A stretch of 64,000 nt of DNA from Coenobita brevimanus (GCA_032717465.1 CM064712.1:21378217-21442216), one strand, 5' to 3'. Positions 9,899-21,914 are shown, counted from the first letter of the stretch. The notes: generated from the sequence alone by a model not told the origin. Made by a program: numbers and translations.

Positions 9899-11706
9899 TC
9901 CCTAAACCGCGGGGTTGTTTTGGCACTCCTTGCGTGTCCCGCGGTGATATTCGCACTCCGACAGACTTTGTAAAAATATTTGCCAAAAATCAGTTATTAC
10001 TCCAAGAATATTATAATTAAATATGCTTGTGGCACATACCTATAGCTTTCTCCTGGGATGTTTGTTGAACCTTCGTCGAGTACCGTAGGGCTTGTGGAGA
10101 CTTCTGAAGTTGGGTAACGAAGTCTCCACTTTACACATCCCGACACCCAGTAATATAATTACCACAGCGTGATATTATCACAAGAAACACTATTCTATGA
10201 TTTTCAATTAGTTTGGAATCCATACTAAAAAAAAAAAAACACTGTGAAAGCAATGAAAATTACGAGCGTGTACCAGCTTCCCACTTGCGCTCGTTCGCCG
10301 CTGGTATTCTGTCTTTTATTATTCATAGAAACACTCACACTTTATATTTCTATTACTATATGACACTTATATATATCTGCAGTCATTATCCATAAGTTTC
10401 CTTCAGTAACAGTAGTTTATTATCACTATAGGGATTCAATTTCTCTTTCAGTAAAATACGTAGCATTCAATTTCTCATCCTGTATACTAGTGTTGAGAGT
10501 GAATCTGTCACTTTCACTTTCACTTTCATAACTCATAGTATTCATACATGCAAGAGTGAAACTTTCATTTTCATTACTCCTAGTATATATACTCATATTC
10601 TTATATTACTACTCATTTACATTTCTATTTACATTCTCTATTTCATTTACATTATTTACATTTCTATTTTATTTACACTGTGTTATGCACTGTCACTTGC
10701 AGTAACTTATAATACTATTTTCCACTGTTCACTTATATTTACATTCATTGCTTTCAATTGCTGTTTACACATTATTTACACACTATTAACATTTCCACTT
10801 GCACTGTTTTAATCACCAGAAAGATCGTAGTCACTGTCCATAATTTTCATTGATAAATTAGCTAGTTCACGTTTCACAGCAATCACTTAGCCCTTTACCC
10901 CTTTCCACACGAGGTTTAGTAGGGATAGAGGTCACAGGGCCCTTTGCATAGGGCTAAAAAGCGGCGGAATTGGACAGGCGCGAATCCGATGTAGTTTCAC
11001 CTTGAAAGACGACAGTAAACTGAATGTTATGGTGGCCTAGGGGCAGTGAAAGGCTGCCAGTATCAGCATGGTGACAGCTTCTAATATATACACTATGAAA
11101 TGATTGGCAGGAAATCTAGACAATACATAATAAATTAGGTAGTTCCAGATGAATGTAAATATCACTTAGGTTTCCCCCTTCCTTTCTTATATATATTTTT
11201 ATTACGAGAATAGAATATATGGCATATTTCAAGGGGAAATAAACAGCGAAAATTAGCGAACGAGTGCACGTGAGGTGTTGTCAGGTGATAATTAGCCAGT
11301 TCCAGGTGTATGGCACTATCACTTACCTTATTTCTTTTTTGTATATATTATTTGTATAAGAATAGGGCTTAGGGCTTATTTCAATGGATGAAATCAGTGG
11401 AAAATTCCGGGGAAGATTTAGTGCAGAGCAGCCGGGCAGGCGAGAGTAGAGGGTAATGGAGGAGAGGTAGGGAGGGGAGTCAAGAACGGGGAGAAATGGC
11501 TAAATTGTCAACAATGGATGGGAGTACAGATGAGATTAGGAGTGCTGACTAGTGTTGGACATTGGCAGTACTGATAGATGATACAAGCCACCACTTGAAT
11601 GCCCGGGCGAATTCAAAATATCACAGAATCACAAAAGTGACGCCCCACGGTATGATCCCTTGCTCCCAAGCGTCACGAAAGTGACGCCCCGCAGTTAAAG
11701 GGTTAA
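9895..11706 (-). mobile_element. PB-A1, non-autonomous piggyBac-like element
   Basis: 1,812 bp including TTAA at both ends (9895-9898 and 11703-11706). Terminal repeats are TCCCTAAACCGCGGGG on the left and, read inward from the right, CCCTTTAACTGCGGGG. TTAA target duplication with CCC ends is the piggyBac hallmark. The interior is AT-rich and has no transposase, so it depends on another element. A second copy lies in opposite orientation at 26146-27969. The palindrome-bearing end is on the right. By analogy with PB-B and PB-E that is the 5' side, hence the strand given. Confidence 0.85.
11626..11687. promoter_or_regulatory. Paired subterminal palindromes of PB-A1
   Basis: A 7-bp stem with GAAA loop (GCGTCAC/GTGACGC, 11670-11687) is centred 24.5 bp inside the TTAA. 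A decayed partner with AAAA loop (TCAC/GTGA core, loop 11633-11636) is centred 44 bp further in. Known piggyBac transposases bind terminal palindromes through a dimeric C-terminal cysteine-rich domain. I infer that these are such sites. Confidence 0.65.
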
Positions 11707-11924
11707 GAAAGCTCCCTAGCACCTCTTCCTTATCGATTAATTTTTGGATGGTACTGGTTCATGTACTTTTTTACATTATCTATGAAGTGTATGGCGATAT
11801 TACAACAAATTATGCAATGTCAAAAAGGAAAACAAGGTGTAATAAGCAAATAAGTCGCTTAGGAATAGGTGTTAGGGAGCTTCCTTAACCAAGGAGAATA
11901 CCGACTTTTGTCACTGCCACGTTG
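11703..11924. mobile_element. MITE-1 body, interrupted copy
   Basis: It continues the MITE whose tip is at 9877-9898, with TTAAGAAAGCTCCCTAGCAC. The mirrored right end (GTGTTAGGGAGCTTCCTTAA) is near 11866-11888. The internal AT-rich core matches copies at 37018 and 38240. Confidence 0.75.
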
Positions 11925-12030
11925 TGCCCAGCGGATCTGTCCTGCCTTCCGGATCTTGGAAATTATCTCGAAAGTAAGGGGTGAGAATGAATGAATAATG
12001 GGTAAATTCCTGAAGGAAAGGTGTGAGCTA

Positions 12031-12067
<37 letters not shown>

Positions 12068-12293
12068 CTTTAACTCGTCATTACTATGTAGTCACTTCTG
12101 AGGTGCAGGGTCCGTGGATAGGATAGAATAGATCCAGAAATAGACTTACTAGTAAGTTGCGATGTGAGACGGAAGGAGAAAGAGGACAAGCGTGAAAGAA
12201 AGATGTGATATAAAAGGGAAAGAAAACAGGAGCTGGAGAGATATCTGTAAGGTGTTTTGTGGTCACAGCCTTCAGAGAAAAGGTGGTAGACTG
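11925..12293. other. Unassigned, with (GA)n at 12034-12062
   Basis: A short spacer between two MITE-1 copies containing a GA microsatellite. No coding signal. Confidence 0.6.
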
Positions 12294-12514
12294 GGGCCCA
12301 TATTCCTGTCAGTTGAGGAAGGTCCCTAACACCATTTCTTATGCTATTTACTTTGTTTACTCTATCTCACTGTTCTCCTCTGTGTTACATAAATCCTTCC
12401 AATGTCGCCATACAGGCATTAACAACGTACAAGTGGATATTAATCAGCCATTTCCAAGAATAAACTTATAAGGAATAGGTATGAGAGAGCTTCGTTAACC
12501 TACGAAAATACGAG
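12294..12514. mobile_element. MITE-1, complete copy
   Basis: 221 bp. The left end is GGGCCCATATTCCTGTCAG and the right end is AGAGCTTCGTTAACC then CGAAAATACGAG. Both terminal repeats are present, and the interior matches other copies loosely. Confidence 0.75.
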
Positions 12515-13330
12515 TCTGGATGGCAGGGAAAACACAGGGAAGAGCTGAGTCATTTTACGAGTACTACCATACCTTCTTCATACTAAAAATGCTTAGGAGC
12601 TTTATTTAGATTCTTAATAATCTTCACAATAAAAAGAATAAGGACAATCTCCATTACCACCGTTAATACGAGTACGTTCATTAGTTCAGGGAATATCTCT
12701 CGTGATGAAGGATATAAAAGCAATTTCTGGTTATCCCTTAGGCGCCTCTATTGATCTTGATGTCAGACGATTTTATTAATCTTTGTTGACATCTCCCGTA
12801 GTGATGGGGTTACAAACACAGCTATACTCCTTCACTCCAACTTGGCCTAAAATAACCGTCTCTCCATCTTGCATGCTGAGTTGCAAACAATAGATTACCA
12901 CTAGAATCAGGTGCTTGTCACAAAGAAGTGTTACGGAAAGGATGTAGAGCTGTAGGACTGTCTTTTTCTGTTATTTCTCTACATGAAACCACGTACAAAA
13001 GGACGAAAAGTCTGGACAAGTTAATGTAAAAAGGATATAACTAATCCCATAAAAATGTTCACGTAATTTTTGTTTTTCAAATTATTCTTACTACTCCAAG
13101 ATTCTCTTATTAGGAAGAAGAAAGTTAACAAATATTTTAGAAAAGTGTCCATTACAAATTCTCTTATTAGGGAGAAGAAAGTAAACAAATATTTTAGAAA
13201 AGTGTCCATTACTTCATTGCGATGACGACCTTCTTGTTACCTGCAGACTTCATTTTTACCACCGTTGAATGACTTTTGTTGTTGTTTTTCCAAAACGAAT
13301 GTGTTGTGCCTTTGTGCAATGTGAAGGTGT
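12515..13330. other. Unassigned region with a local tandem duplication
   Basis: Contains a two-copy direct duplication of about 57 bp (13102-13158 and 13159-13216, sharing AACAAATATTTTAGAAAAGT). A block around 12845-12975 also resembles 36240-36370, including CTCTCCATCTT and CTTGTCAC-like segments. No gene seen. Confidence 0.55.
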
Positions 13331-13379
13331 TAAGGCGGGGACAACGAGTCTTTAGTGCTGTTTTCAGTATTTATCAGGC

Positions 13380-14160
13380 CTGGGTCAGCATGTTACCCTA
13401 CCCATACAAACACTGAATCTCTCACACCACTCATCCTTGCCCTCCCATCCATCCCATCCCTAATCATCCCTCTCACACCATCAATCCTTGTTGTTTCATC
13501 CCACTCACACCCCTCTTGTCTTTTGCCACCCATCCCTTTCATCTCTCTCACCTCTTCCATTGCTCTCATTCATGGTCTCCCATCTTTCATCCCTCTCACC
13601 CCTTTCCTGCCTCTCAAAATTGCCTTTGGCAACACTTTCCTTCCTATCATCTTTATCTTCTTATCATTTCACCCCAAGCAGTCCTTTCGTCTTTGCCTTC
13701 TGCATTCTCATGCTTCTCATTCCGGTCATTCCTCTCGCCTCTTCCATCACTCTCATCCCTTTTAGGTCAGTCATCCCCTCTCATCCCTTTTCATCCCTGA
13801 CATCCCTCATGCCTTTCAAGCCCTTTCACCCCTCTCATCCCTCTCATCCCTGTCATCCCTCTCGTGCCTTTCAAGCCCGCTCACTCCTTTCATCCCTCAT
13901 CCTTGTCATCCCTCTCATCCCTGTCATCCCTTTCATGCCTTCCTAGCCCTCTCACCCCTTTCATCGCTTTTATTCATCATCCCTATCATCTTTCCAATCC
14001 CTTTTATCCCTGTCATCCTCTCACCTTTCTCATCGCTTTTATTCATTATTCCTGTCATATCTCTCATCCCTTCCATCCCTCTCATTGCTCTCATCCCACG
14101 CATCCCTCCTATAACTCTTATCCCTTTCATCTTTGCCCTCTCACCCTTCTCGCTTTTTCC
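13380..14160. repeat. Pyrimidine-rich (TCATCCCTC)n-like low-complexity tract
   Basis: Irregular repeats of CTCATCCCT and TCATCCCT for about 780 bp. The long serine/leucine/proline-rich frames on the plus strand and methionine/glycine-rich frames on the minus strand are consequences of composition. Confidence 0.8.
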
Positions 14161-14246
14161 TCACCCCTTCCAGTCTGGACAGTATGTAGACAACAGAAAG
14201 CTCTACCAAGTATGTGTGCTGGAGTGACAGGAGAAAGCTCTTCCAG

Positions 14247-14349
<103 letters not shown>

Positions 14350-14389
14350 AAATAAAACCCGTGTATAAAGTCAACAACTGTGCAGGGGT

Positions 14390-15455
14390 AAGGAAGGCAC
14401 AGAGTCGGCTTATCACACCTAATCTCTTGGAAGCAGATTATATGAGAGAGGTGATATGTTCTTTCCAAGATAAGTCCCGAGAGAATGAAACCCCAGGTGT
14501 ATTTAAGGATGATGCAAGATTAAGCTGGATAGTGTTAAAAATTAGACGGTACTCCCCTGCAATATTTTGTTGGGTTGATAGATGTAAGAACTGAGTTTTT
14601 GATGCATTAAAAACAACAAGATTACTTTTACCCCAATCAGATAAGCCAAGTCAGACATTAGGAGTGCTATAGCCTCATCACCTGTTTGTTGAAGTAACTG
14701 ATGAGATGAGATGGACACTGTGGGAAGCAAATGGAAAGGCCAAGGGTGGAGTCATCAGCATATGAATGGATAGGGTTAGATGTACAGCTTAGAAGGTCAT
14801 TGATGAACCAAAGAAAGAGAGTTGGTGATAGGACAGAGCCCTGAGGAACACCACTATCGATAGCATTAGGAGAATAACGGTGTCCATCTGCAGCAGCAGC
14901 TATAGAACGACGAGAAAGGAAGCTAGAGATAATGGAACAGATAGAAGGATAGAAACCATATGAGCGCAGTATGGAAATTAAAGATTTATGCCAGACTCGG
15001 TCGAAAGCTTTTGGTATGTCAAGTGCAACAGCAAAGCCCTCACCAAAATCCCGAAAGGAGGATGACCAGCAATCTGAAAGGTAAGCGAGATCACCAGTGG
15101 AGAGTCCCTGGCGGAACCCATACTGACGGTTGGAAAGAAGGTTGTGACCGGAATGATGCTTTATTTTGTTGTTGTTGTTAAGAGACACAAAAACTTTTTA
15201 AATACAGGATGTTAAAGCAATTCAGTGATAGAGGGCTGGAAATGGTCATCCTTCTTTGGGACAGGCTGAATGACAACAAACTCCCAACAAGAAAGAAAGG
15301 AACAAGTTGATATACAAAGGCAAAAGAGTTTACCTAGGCAGGGTGTAAGCACAGATACACAGTTCTTGAGGACAAAAGGAACGACCCCATCAGGCCCATA
15401 TGCCTTCTTAGTATTAAGGCCACTGATAGCAGAGAAAACATCACTTGAAGAAATT
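14390..15455 (-). pseudogene. Reverse transcriptase domain of the minus-strand LINE
   Basis: The best-preserved block is 14667-15188, 173 residues. It contains the palm motifs AFDRVWHKSL, an FLSRRS block, SGVPQGSVLSPTLFLWFIND, and the catalytic YADD at 14751-14762. Upstream, in another phase, GPDGVVPF motif-1 sequence lies near 15370-15400. Downstream, NLVVFN-like and thumb-like sequence continues to about 14390 in other phases. Several frameshifts separate these blocks, so no intact polymerase can be made. The enzyme would copy its own RNA into a nicked chromosomal target. Confidence 0.8.
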
Positions 15456-15783
15456 TTAACCCCTACACGCCGGGGGGTTTCCGATGTTGCACGCTCCTCC
15501 CTACGGGAGATATCCGTGATGGAAAAAAATACCCCTACTTAAAACCTTAAGATCTACCAAACTATAACAGCTAGAGAAAAAATTAAAAATACATAAGAAT
15601 CACCAACTCTTCCTCTATCAAATAAAAGTATCCCAAAGTCTCCAGGTGGTCCCATCGATGAGTAGGGATAAATTAAAGTTCAAAGGGTGGGGGGAAGATG
15701 CTTGTGGCTATGCACGTCAACCGGCATTGCTCCGCGCCCACAATCATGACTGCTATACACGTCAGCCAGCAGTTAGGGGCTAA
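15456..15783 (-). mobile_element. PB-b, 328-bp piggyBac MITE
   Basis: The left end is TTAA followed by CCCCTACACGCCGG. The right end is CAGCCAGCAGTTAGGGG followed by CTAA, a single-base change from TTAA. The first ~230 and last ~95 bp follow the two ends of PB-B (28573 onward and up to 32122), so this is an internal deletion derivative. It splits the LINE reverse transcriptase region. The LINE reading frame lines up across the site when one TTAA is kept. The end palindrome TGAC...GTCA (15747-15764) is centred 24.5 bp from the terminal tetranucleotide. Confidence 0.85.
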
Positions 15784-17330
15784 AGTCAGATGTGAGGAAG
15801 TCAGAGGGGGGGAAGTGATGAAGGGACAGCGCTAGAATCTTCTAAAGTGGAACTGGAGGAGAAAGTCTGAGCGAAGAGTTCTGATTTATCAGTAGAAGAA
15901 ATAGCTATACAGCCATCAGGATGGAAAAGAGAAAAAAAGCATGATGAGATAAAGCTGTTAGAAAGGTTTTTAGGTAAGGTGCCAGAAGGAGTGGGAAGAA
16001 TTCAAGTTGGAGAGTTCAGAGCATTTAGTGTGGATGAAATTATTTTTAGCAGAGAGAAGAAAAGATTTAGCACAATTCCGGGCAGAAACAAAAGAGATGA
16101 GATTCAGGAGTGGATTGGCTCTGGTACCTTTCGTAGGTCTCTTTCTTGTGGACAGCATTAAAATGAGCATGATTAAACCAAGTTTTTTTTGCACTGGTCA
16201 AAGGATATGAGAAAGAAATGTATGCTTCCATGTCCGAGAGAATAACCTCCATAATGTGCAAGGCACAGACTGATGGCTCTTGGACATGGAAGCAATAATC
16301 ATTCCAGGGAAAATGAAAGAAGTAGGCCTACTACCTGAGGGCCTTCCAATCAGGAGCTCCAAAGTGCCACAACCGACATTTCTTTGGAGGATCCACAGGT
16401 TGTACTGGTGCAAGAGGACAGGTTAAGGTGATAAGGTTGTGATTGGAGGAGCCGAACGGAGATAAAATATTAACAGCATAAACAAAAGGATTAGTTGTAA
16501 GGAAGAGGTCAAGTATGTCAGAACTACTTCTCCAAAGCAGTCAGGGATATGGGTAGGGTGCTGTACAATTTGCTCTAAGTCACTGTAGATAGAAAAGATG
16601 TAGGCTTGTTCACTACAGTAGGTGACTCAGTGAAAGGAGAGGAGAGCCAAAGGTGGTGGTGAACACTGCAGTCTCATAGTATGGAGCTTTCAGAGAAAGG
16701 AGAAATGGATAGAATGTATTCCATCTTAGAAGTAAGATAGCCAAAGAATTTTTCATAGTCAGTAGTATTAGGGGATATGTAAACAGCACAGACATATTTA
16801 GTCATTGAATGGCAGGAAAGCCAAAGCCAGAGAGTAGAGAAATCAGAAGATTCAAGTTCAGGAGCACGAGAGCAAGATATGTTGTTGCATACACATGCAC
16901 AACAGCCACCTTTGGCTTTGAAATGAGAACAGAGAAAGTAGTAGGACACAGAGAAGGTAGTGCATCAGTCACCTCAGACATCTGAGTCTCATTTAGGAAG
17001 AGAATATAAGGTTTAGAGGAGGATAGGTCGGTTCAACAGAAAGAATGTTAGAGGAATGGCTGTGAATGTTGCAGAATGAAGAAGTGAGTCAGACAGCGGT
17101 TCCAGGCTTCCTGCTGGGTCGTCATCAGGAGAGGGGCAGATGATGGGGGCATTTATGGTCCCCTCTCCTCCTGAGGACTCCAAGGCTTGATGCTGAGACA
17201 CCATCTTGCTAGTTCTGAATAGGAAGTGTAGTGTGTAATGTTCATGTAGTTTAGTGTTGACAGTAAAAGGAACTTGTATTGTAGAGCATGCTGTCCAATT
17301 CTCTGTGTTACTGAAACACTGAAAAAGTTC
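15784..17330 (-). pseudogene. Endonuclease region of the minus-strand LINE
   Basis: Fragments in several minus-strand frames fit an APE-type (EEP) endonuclease. One is a 91-residue block at 16674-16949 with YVCAVYISPNTTDYEKFF, the conserved strand before the active-site loop. Another is LFLNETQMS-like sequence near 16980-17010, corresponding to the ExK-type motif. A third is 16198-16413, after the catalytic DFN region. At least three frameshifts interrupt it. The enzyme would nick the target DNA that primes reverse transcription. Confidence 0.6.
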
Positions 17331-17887
17331 AGCAAAGGGGGATGGTCAGCAGCTAGTCCTGAGGGTGTTTGAAATGTGAGCTCCAGCTCTCCCTGTCATC
17401 AGATTTGGTGATATTAGCCCTTTTGCGCATGATGACTCAATGTGAGTCATAATCCTTGCAATCTGAAGAGTAACTGATGATGCAACATGATGCAAATTCC
17501 CTATAAATGGTCATAGAAGCTTTTCCTGTGGATGGATTTGCATCAAGTTTGGTTGAGTCAAAGGTGAGGGTGGCCAGGTCTAGGGGAAATATACGGCAAC
17601 TCCCTTGAGCTTATCGGAGGGGCAAGCAGCCTATTTTTAGCTCAGTGTTCTCCCGGCAGTCAGCCTTGTAGGGTGTGTGAGCACTCTGCCGGCCATTTAA
17701 ACCCCCGTTTCCTACTACCACACCATCCATACCTTACTTGTATTATAGTGATATTGTGTTATCTATAGTGCAGTGTGCTTGTGAAGAAGGTTTATAAGTG
17801 ATTCTTATACATTTTCAGAGAAAGCTGAATTTGAAAATTCCTAACTGAATTTTACCGTTCCACTGCTGTTTTACACTATACCTAAAA

Positions 17888-20708
17888 ATGTCTTGCAAGG
17901 GCTTATCTGAGAAAGAGTACATGAAATACTTGTTCAGTGGAAGAGTGAAGAAAGCAGTGAAAGTGAATCAGAAAAAGAATAGGTTGAGGAGGAGAGAGTG
18001 AGGAGCAGGAGACCGAGGGCTAAATCTGACCCCAAGGGAGATTAGTGTGAAGCCGCGGTCAAGGCCGCAGCGATTAGCACAACAGACAGTAATAGCACCA
18101 TCACTACCACCACTCCTTTCACCATTGACACCACTGGTGTAACTACTCCTGTCACTACTGCCATCACTCTTAGGACAATTGTAACCACTACCATCACTCC
18201 TGTGGCAACCAGCATCACTACCATCACTCCTTTGACCACCAACACCACTGCCATCACTGCCACCAGTCCTACCACCACTGGTGTCACGCTTGCTACCACT
18301 GGAACCACCCTGACAATGGAGACTGAGCTGCATTATCGCTACCTCTCTTCCACCCCCCACCCCAAACACTGACCTCTTACCCCCCACAGTCACCCTACAC
18401 TCTCACCTCATTCCAACCTGCCAGCATCTCACCACCCATCCAAGACATTTCCATATCATCTTCCCCTACTAAATCAGCAAAAAAAAAAAGTTACTGTCCC
18501 CTTCAGACTTCATTCCCCCTGAATATAAGCCAGCATCATCATTATCATTATCAGCACAACAACCATCTCCTCCATAACCACCTTCACCACTACCACCTTC
18601 ACCACAACCATCTCCTCCATAACCACCTTCACCACTACCACCTTCACCACAACCATCACCATCACAACAGTCTTCATCACAACCATCACCACAACCAACA
18701 CCACCACAACCATCACCACCACAATCACCTTCATCACAGCCATCACCACAACCATCTCCATCTCCACGATCATCTGAACCTTCATCCACCCAGCTATCAT
18801 CAACACCAAAATGACAAGGGCGGCATGGGCCTAGGCGAGGTAGTGGTGGGTGGCCGAGAGGTAGTCGTCTGTCTCAGGGTCGTGTGCGCCACACACGTAC
18901 AGAGCCAAGCATTTCCCCAGGTGATGACAGTCAGGAGGAAGCTTGGAGTTCCAGGTCATTCACACCCAGTGCAAGCCCCTTCACTGAAACCCCAGGTTTG
19001 AAAGTGGCAGCACCAAAAAGATCATTCCAATACTTCCAACTTTTTTTTACCAGGGAGTTGCTCACCTACCTGACAGTTGAAACCAACAACTTTGTCAGGT
19101 TCCTAGGGACTGCACTAAATGTTTGGTACCTCTGCAAAGAAGAGGAAATGGCCTGATTCCTTGGATTATACTCTCTTGAGGGGATTTGTGAACTGCCAAC
19201 CATAGGACACTATTGGTGTTCAACAGAGGTTCACGAATGTCCCATATTTTGGTGGGCTATGAGTGGAAAGTGCTTCAGGGCCATCCTGAAGCACTTTCAT
19301 GCTTTCAGTAGTCTCACCATACCCGACGGCAATCAGGACTGGCTAATAAGGATTCGCACAATGATGCGGTATTGCCTTCAGAGGTTCAAGGAGGTTTACA
19401 GCCCGGCCGAACATCTTAGCCTGGATGATCGATCTTTGGCTTGGAAGGGCGGCTCTCCTTCCATGTATATTACCCTATGAAGCCCCAAAGGTATGCCATA
19501 AAACTATGCATCTTGGCTGAGGCAAGGAGTGGTTACATTTGGAATTTGGAAGTATACACAGGGGAGAAGTCTCTAGAGAACACAGTGTGGGGCCTCGTTG
19601 AACCTTTGAAGGGCAAAGAATACAAGTTGTTTATGAGCAATTATTACAACTCTGTATCACTGTACGAATACCTCTTCACAGAGGGAGTGTATGCGTGTGG
19701 CACAGTATGACTGGCAAGGGGAGGACCAAGGGAGCTGCAGGACATCAGCAGTGCTAGACACCTTCCTGGTGATGGACTGGAAGTTAGGCACATTGGCAAT
19801 GTAATGGTGTTAGCATGGCAGGACAAACGTATCATAAATATGGTGTCCACCTTCCACAGCAACAACACCGTTCCTAAGCAGGTGCATGGGAAGGTCAAGG
19901 GTCCAGACAGAAGATTCCACAACATTCTGAAAACAGTGAACAAACCCGTCGTGGTGGAGGACTATAATACGCACATGGACAGGGTGAATCATTTCGATCA
20001 GATGATCCAGTACTACCCCACCCAACTGATGATGGTCAAGTGGACCAAGAAACTGACCTTTTATTTCATCCACATGGCCATATTCAATGCCTACACCCTC
20101 TACAAGAAGAACACCAACAGGCCTATGACTCTCCTGGAATTCCAGGAGCACATATGCCACAAATTCTTGGCATTCCGGGGGGAGGGGTGGTCGGCATCGG
20201 GTCATGCCCTTCACCATGCCCCTCACCTGCCCTCGCAATGACAACCACCAGTACCTGCAGCAACCAATCCCTCAACTGCAGCCTCCACTCTACCTGCAAC
20301 AATTGCTCCACCTCCTGCAATGATCGCTCCACCTCCTGCAGTGGCTGGTCCGTTAGGAGTTACTCAGCCAGTTACTGCCACGACCACTCCACCTCCCGCA
20401 GTAGCTGGCCCATCAAGAGTTACTCGGCAAGCTACTGCCACTGCACCTCCAGCAGGAGTATGAAGACGAGAGCCGGCGGAGCACTGCCATCCAAGCACCG
20501 TCGCTATGTGGATGACAGGACATTCTTGGATGCAACACTACACCACACCCTGGAGAGAATCCCCGATAGGAAAAGGCTGTGGTGTATGTTGTGCTATTTG
20601 AACAAGAGAAGGAGGGACACCAGCTATATATGTTCTGTTTGTAATGTGCCGCTCTGCACAGGACTGTGCTTTCATCAGTATCATACTGATGAAAGCATAC
20701 AACAGTAA
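17888..20708 (+). pseudogene. piggyBac-type (DDD) transposase pseudogene
   Basis: It opens with MSCKGLSEKEYMKYLF followed, in a shifted phase, by an acidic stretch (EESSESESEKE), as in PGBD-like proteins. A Thr/Ala low-complexity region at about 18050-18790 separates this from the DDE/DDD core. Core landmarks are LDDRSLAWKGG (first Asp at 19424-19426), YIWNLEVYTGE, FMSNYYNS and VLAWQDKRI (third Asp at 19822-19824). Asn-Tyr-Tyr is normally preceded by Asp, but here codon 19636-19638 is Ser. The DRVNHFDQMIQYY block follows. A cysteine-rich zinc domain (CMLCYLNK, CSVCNVPLC, CFHQYH) ends the frame at 20708. Multiple frameshifts plus the lost catalytic Asp make it inactive. Confidence 0.85.
18050..18790. 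repeat. Trinucleotide-rich low-complexity segment in PB-E
   Basis: ACC/CAC/ATC triplet-rich sequence, including 39-45-bp local repeats of CCACCTTCACCACTACCACC at 18580-18650. It encodes Thr-rich tracts on the plus strand and Val/Met/Gly/Asp-rich tracts on the minus strand. The position between N-terminus and catalytic core suggests an expanded linker. Confidence 0.75.
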
Positions 20709-20714
20709 ATCACA

Positions 20715-20762
<48 letters not shown>
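20715..20762. repeat. (AC)n microsatellite
   Basis: About 24 AC units, immediately after the PB-E transposase stop. Confidence 0.95.
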
Positions 20763-20764
<2 letters not shown>

Positions 20765-20955
20765 CCTGGATCGTGGGGAAATAATAACTGAATCAGCAAC
20801 GAAAAAGAGACCAGCCTATTTGTGATTATGTTAATGAATGCGTGAGTGGTGGTCCCGTCGGACAGTAGTTAAAAAAACAAAACAAAAAAAACGCGGTTTC
20901 GGTCATAAAATGAACAAGATATATTGGAAATAGAAAGTCTCCATATGGTTGAATC

Positions 20956-21914
20956 ATGGCAGAAAGGGATGGTGCTTAGCATACAACTGGCGAGAGAGAG
21001 TTTGAGGGCTTCTCTGATGAGGATGTGGGAATTGGATGTATTAAGTCGAACCAAACAAGAGTAGCAGGAGTAGAGAAAACAGTGGAGAGGAATGTCCAGG
21101 AGATAAAAAAGGTATGGGCAGTAATTAGAGAGTTACAGAAACGGACCATAGAGCAGGGAAACGAGATCAGAATTCTACGGAAATTCTATGGAATAAACTG
21201 GGAAAAGTTTGAACACGCAGTGACGAACAAGAAAGAGAAGTTACGGAATTAAAAGTGAGCAATGAATCTGCCTCTAATGAAATAAAACAGCTTAAGAGGG
21301 AAAATAAGAGGTTGGAAGGAGAAAGGGACAGAATGAAAAGCAAACCAGATGAGTATGAATCCAAATCAAGAATACAGGACAAGCACATTAAAGAAATGAA
21401 GGAACAACATAAGGGGTGGAAGAAAATTCAGGAAGAAGGAAATGTAAATTTGAAAGAGATTATGGAACAACAAAGCAAGGAAAAGGTGGAGAAGGAAGTG
21501 GTTAGGGTACTGAGGAGTAGAGACTCTTTAGTTAGGGATGTAGCAGATACGAAAAAATGTGTAATAGTTTCAGGAGTTAAAGAAAAACGTATGACAATAA
21601 GATCAGAAGGAGAAAGTGAAGAACTGGGAAAGGTTAAAGAAATAATATCAGTAGTCATGGAGGAAAACAAGGAAGCTCAAGAAGAGATTGAAGAGGTGTT
21701 TATGTTCTGAAAGTACGAGGAAGTAGGGGCAAGGCCATTAAAGGTAAAGTTTAAGTCCCAGGCAACAGTAAACGAAATTATTAGTAGAGCATGGAAATTA
21801 TCAGACAAGGAAGAGTTCAAAAATGTTCAGATAAGGAGAGATGCAAATGAAGAAGAAAGAGCTATAATAAAGGAGTTTAGTCAAGGAAGCAAAGGTAAAA
21901 AACGAAAAGAGAAT
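20956..21914 (+). pseudogene. ORF1 (coiled-coil RNA-binding protein) of CR1-like LINE
   Basis: Begins near an ATG at 20956 whose frame soon shifts. The main pieces are 21025-21252 (75 residues) and 21255-21710 (151 residues), both rich in heptad-like Glu/Lys/Leu (NEIKQLKRENKRLEGE). A frame after 21711 contains GARPLKVKFKSQATV, RAWKLSDKEEFKNV and RRDANEEER, the C-terminal RNA-binding part typical of this LINE group. The role would be to coat element RNA. The breaks are small indels and stops. Confidence 0.7.

Larger units (their letters stand above)
14390..17330 (-). mobile_element. Minus-strand non-LTR retrotransposon (LINE-1n), interrupted
   Basis: Reading the minus strand from about 17330 downward gives an endonuclease-domain region, then a reverse transcriptase, then thumb-like sequence ending near 14390 at a (TA)n tract. 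The reverse transcriptase signatures (AFDRVWH, SGVPQGSVLSP, SYADDST) place it among Jockey/I/CR1-type elements. I do not assign the clade firmly. The element is broken by frameshifts and by the piggyBac MITE at 15456-15783. The 5' end meets PB-E near 17414. Confidence 0.8.
17414..20708 (+). mobile_element. PB-E, decayed piggyBac-like element
   Basis: The left end is TTAG (one change from TTAA) followed by CCCTTTTGCGC. An exact 8-bp palindrome (ATGACTCA/TGAGTCAT, 17432-17450) is centred 24 bp inside. A transposase relic follows in the same direction. No right end was found before the (AC)n tract at 20715, so the 3' end is probably lost. The palindrome lies on the 5' side of the transposase, as in PB-B. 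Confidence 0.7.

Noticed and set aside
18042..18789. Val/Met- and Gly/Asp-rich minus-strand frames
   Set aside because: Complement of the triplet-rich linker inside the piggyBac relic. The coding sense is the plus strand.
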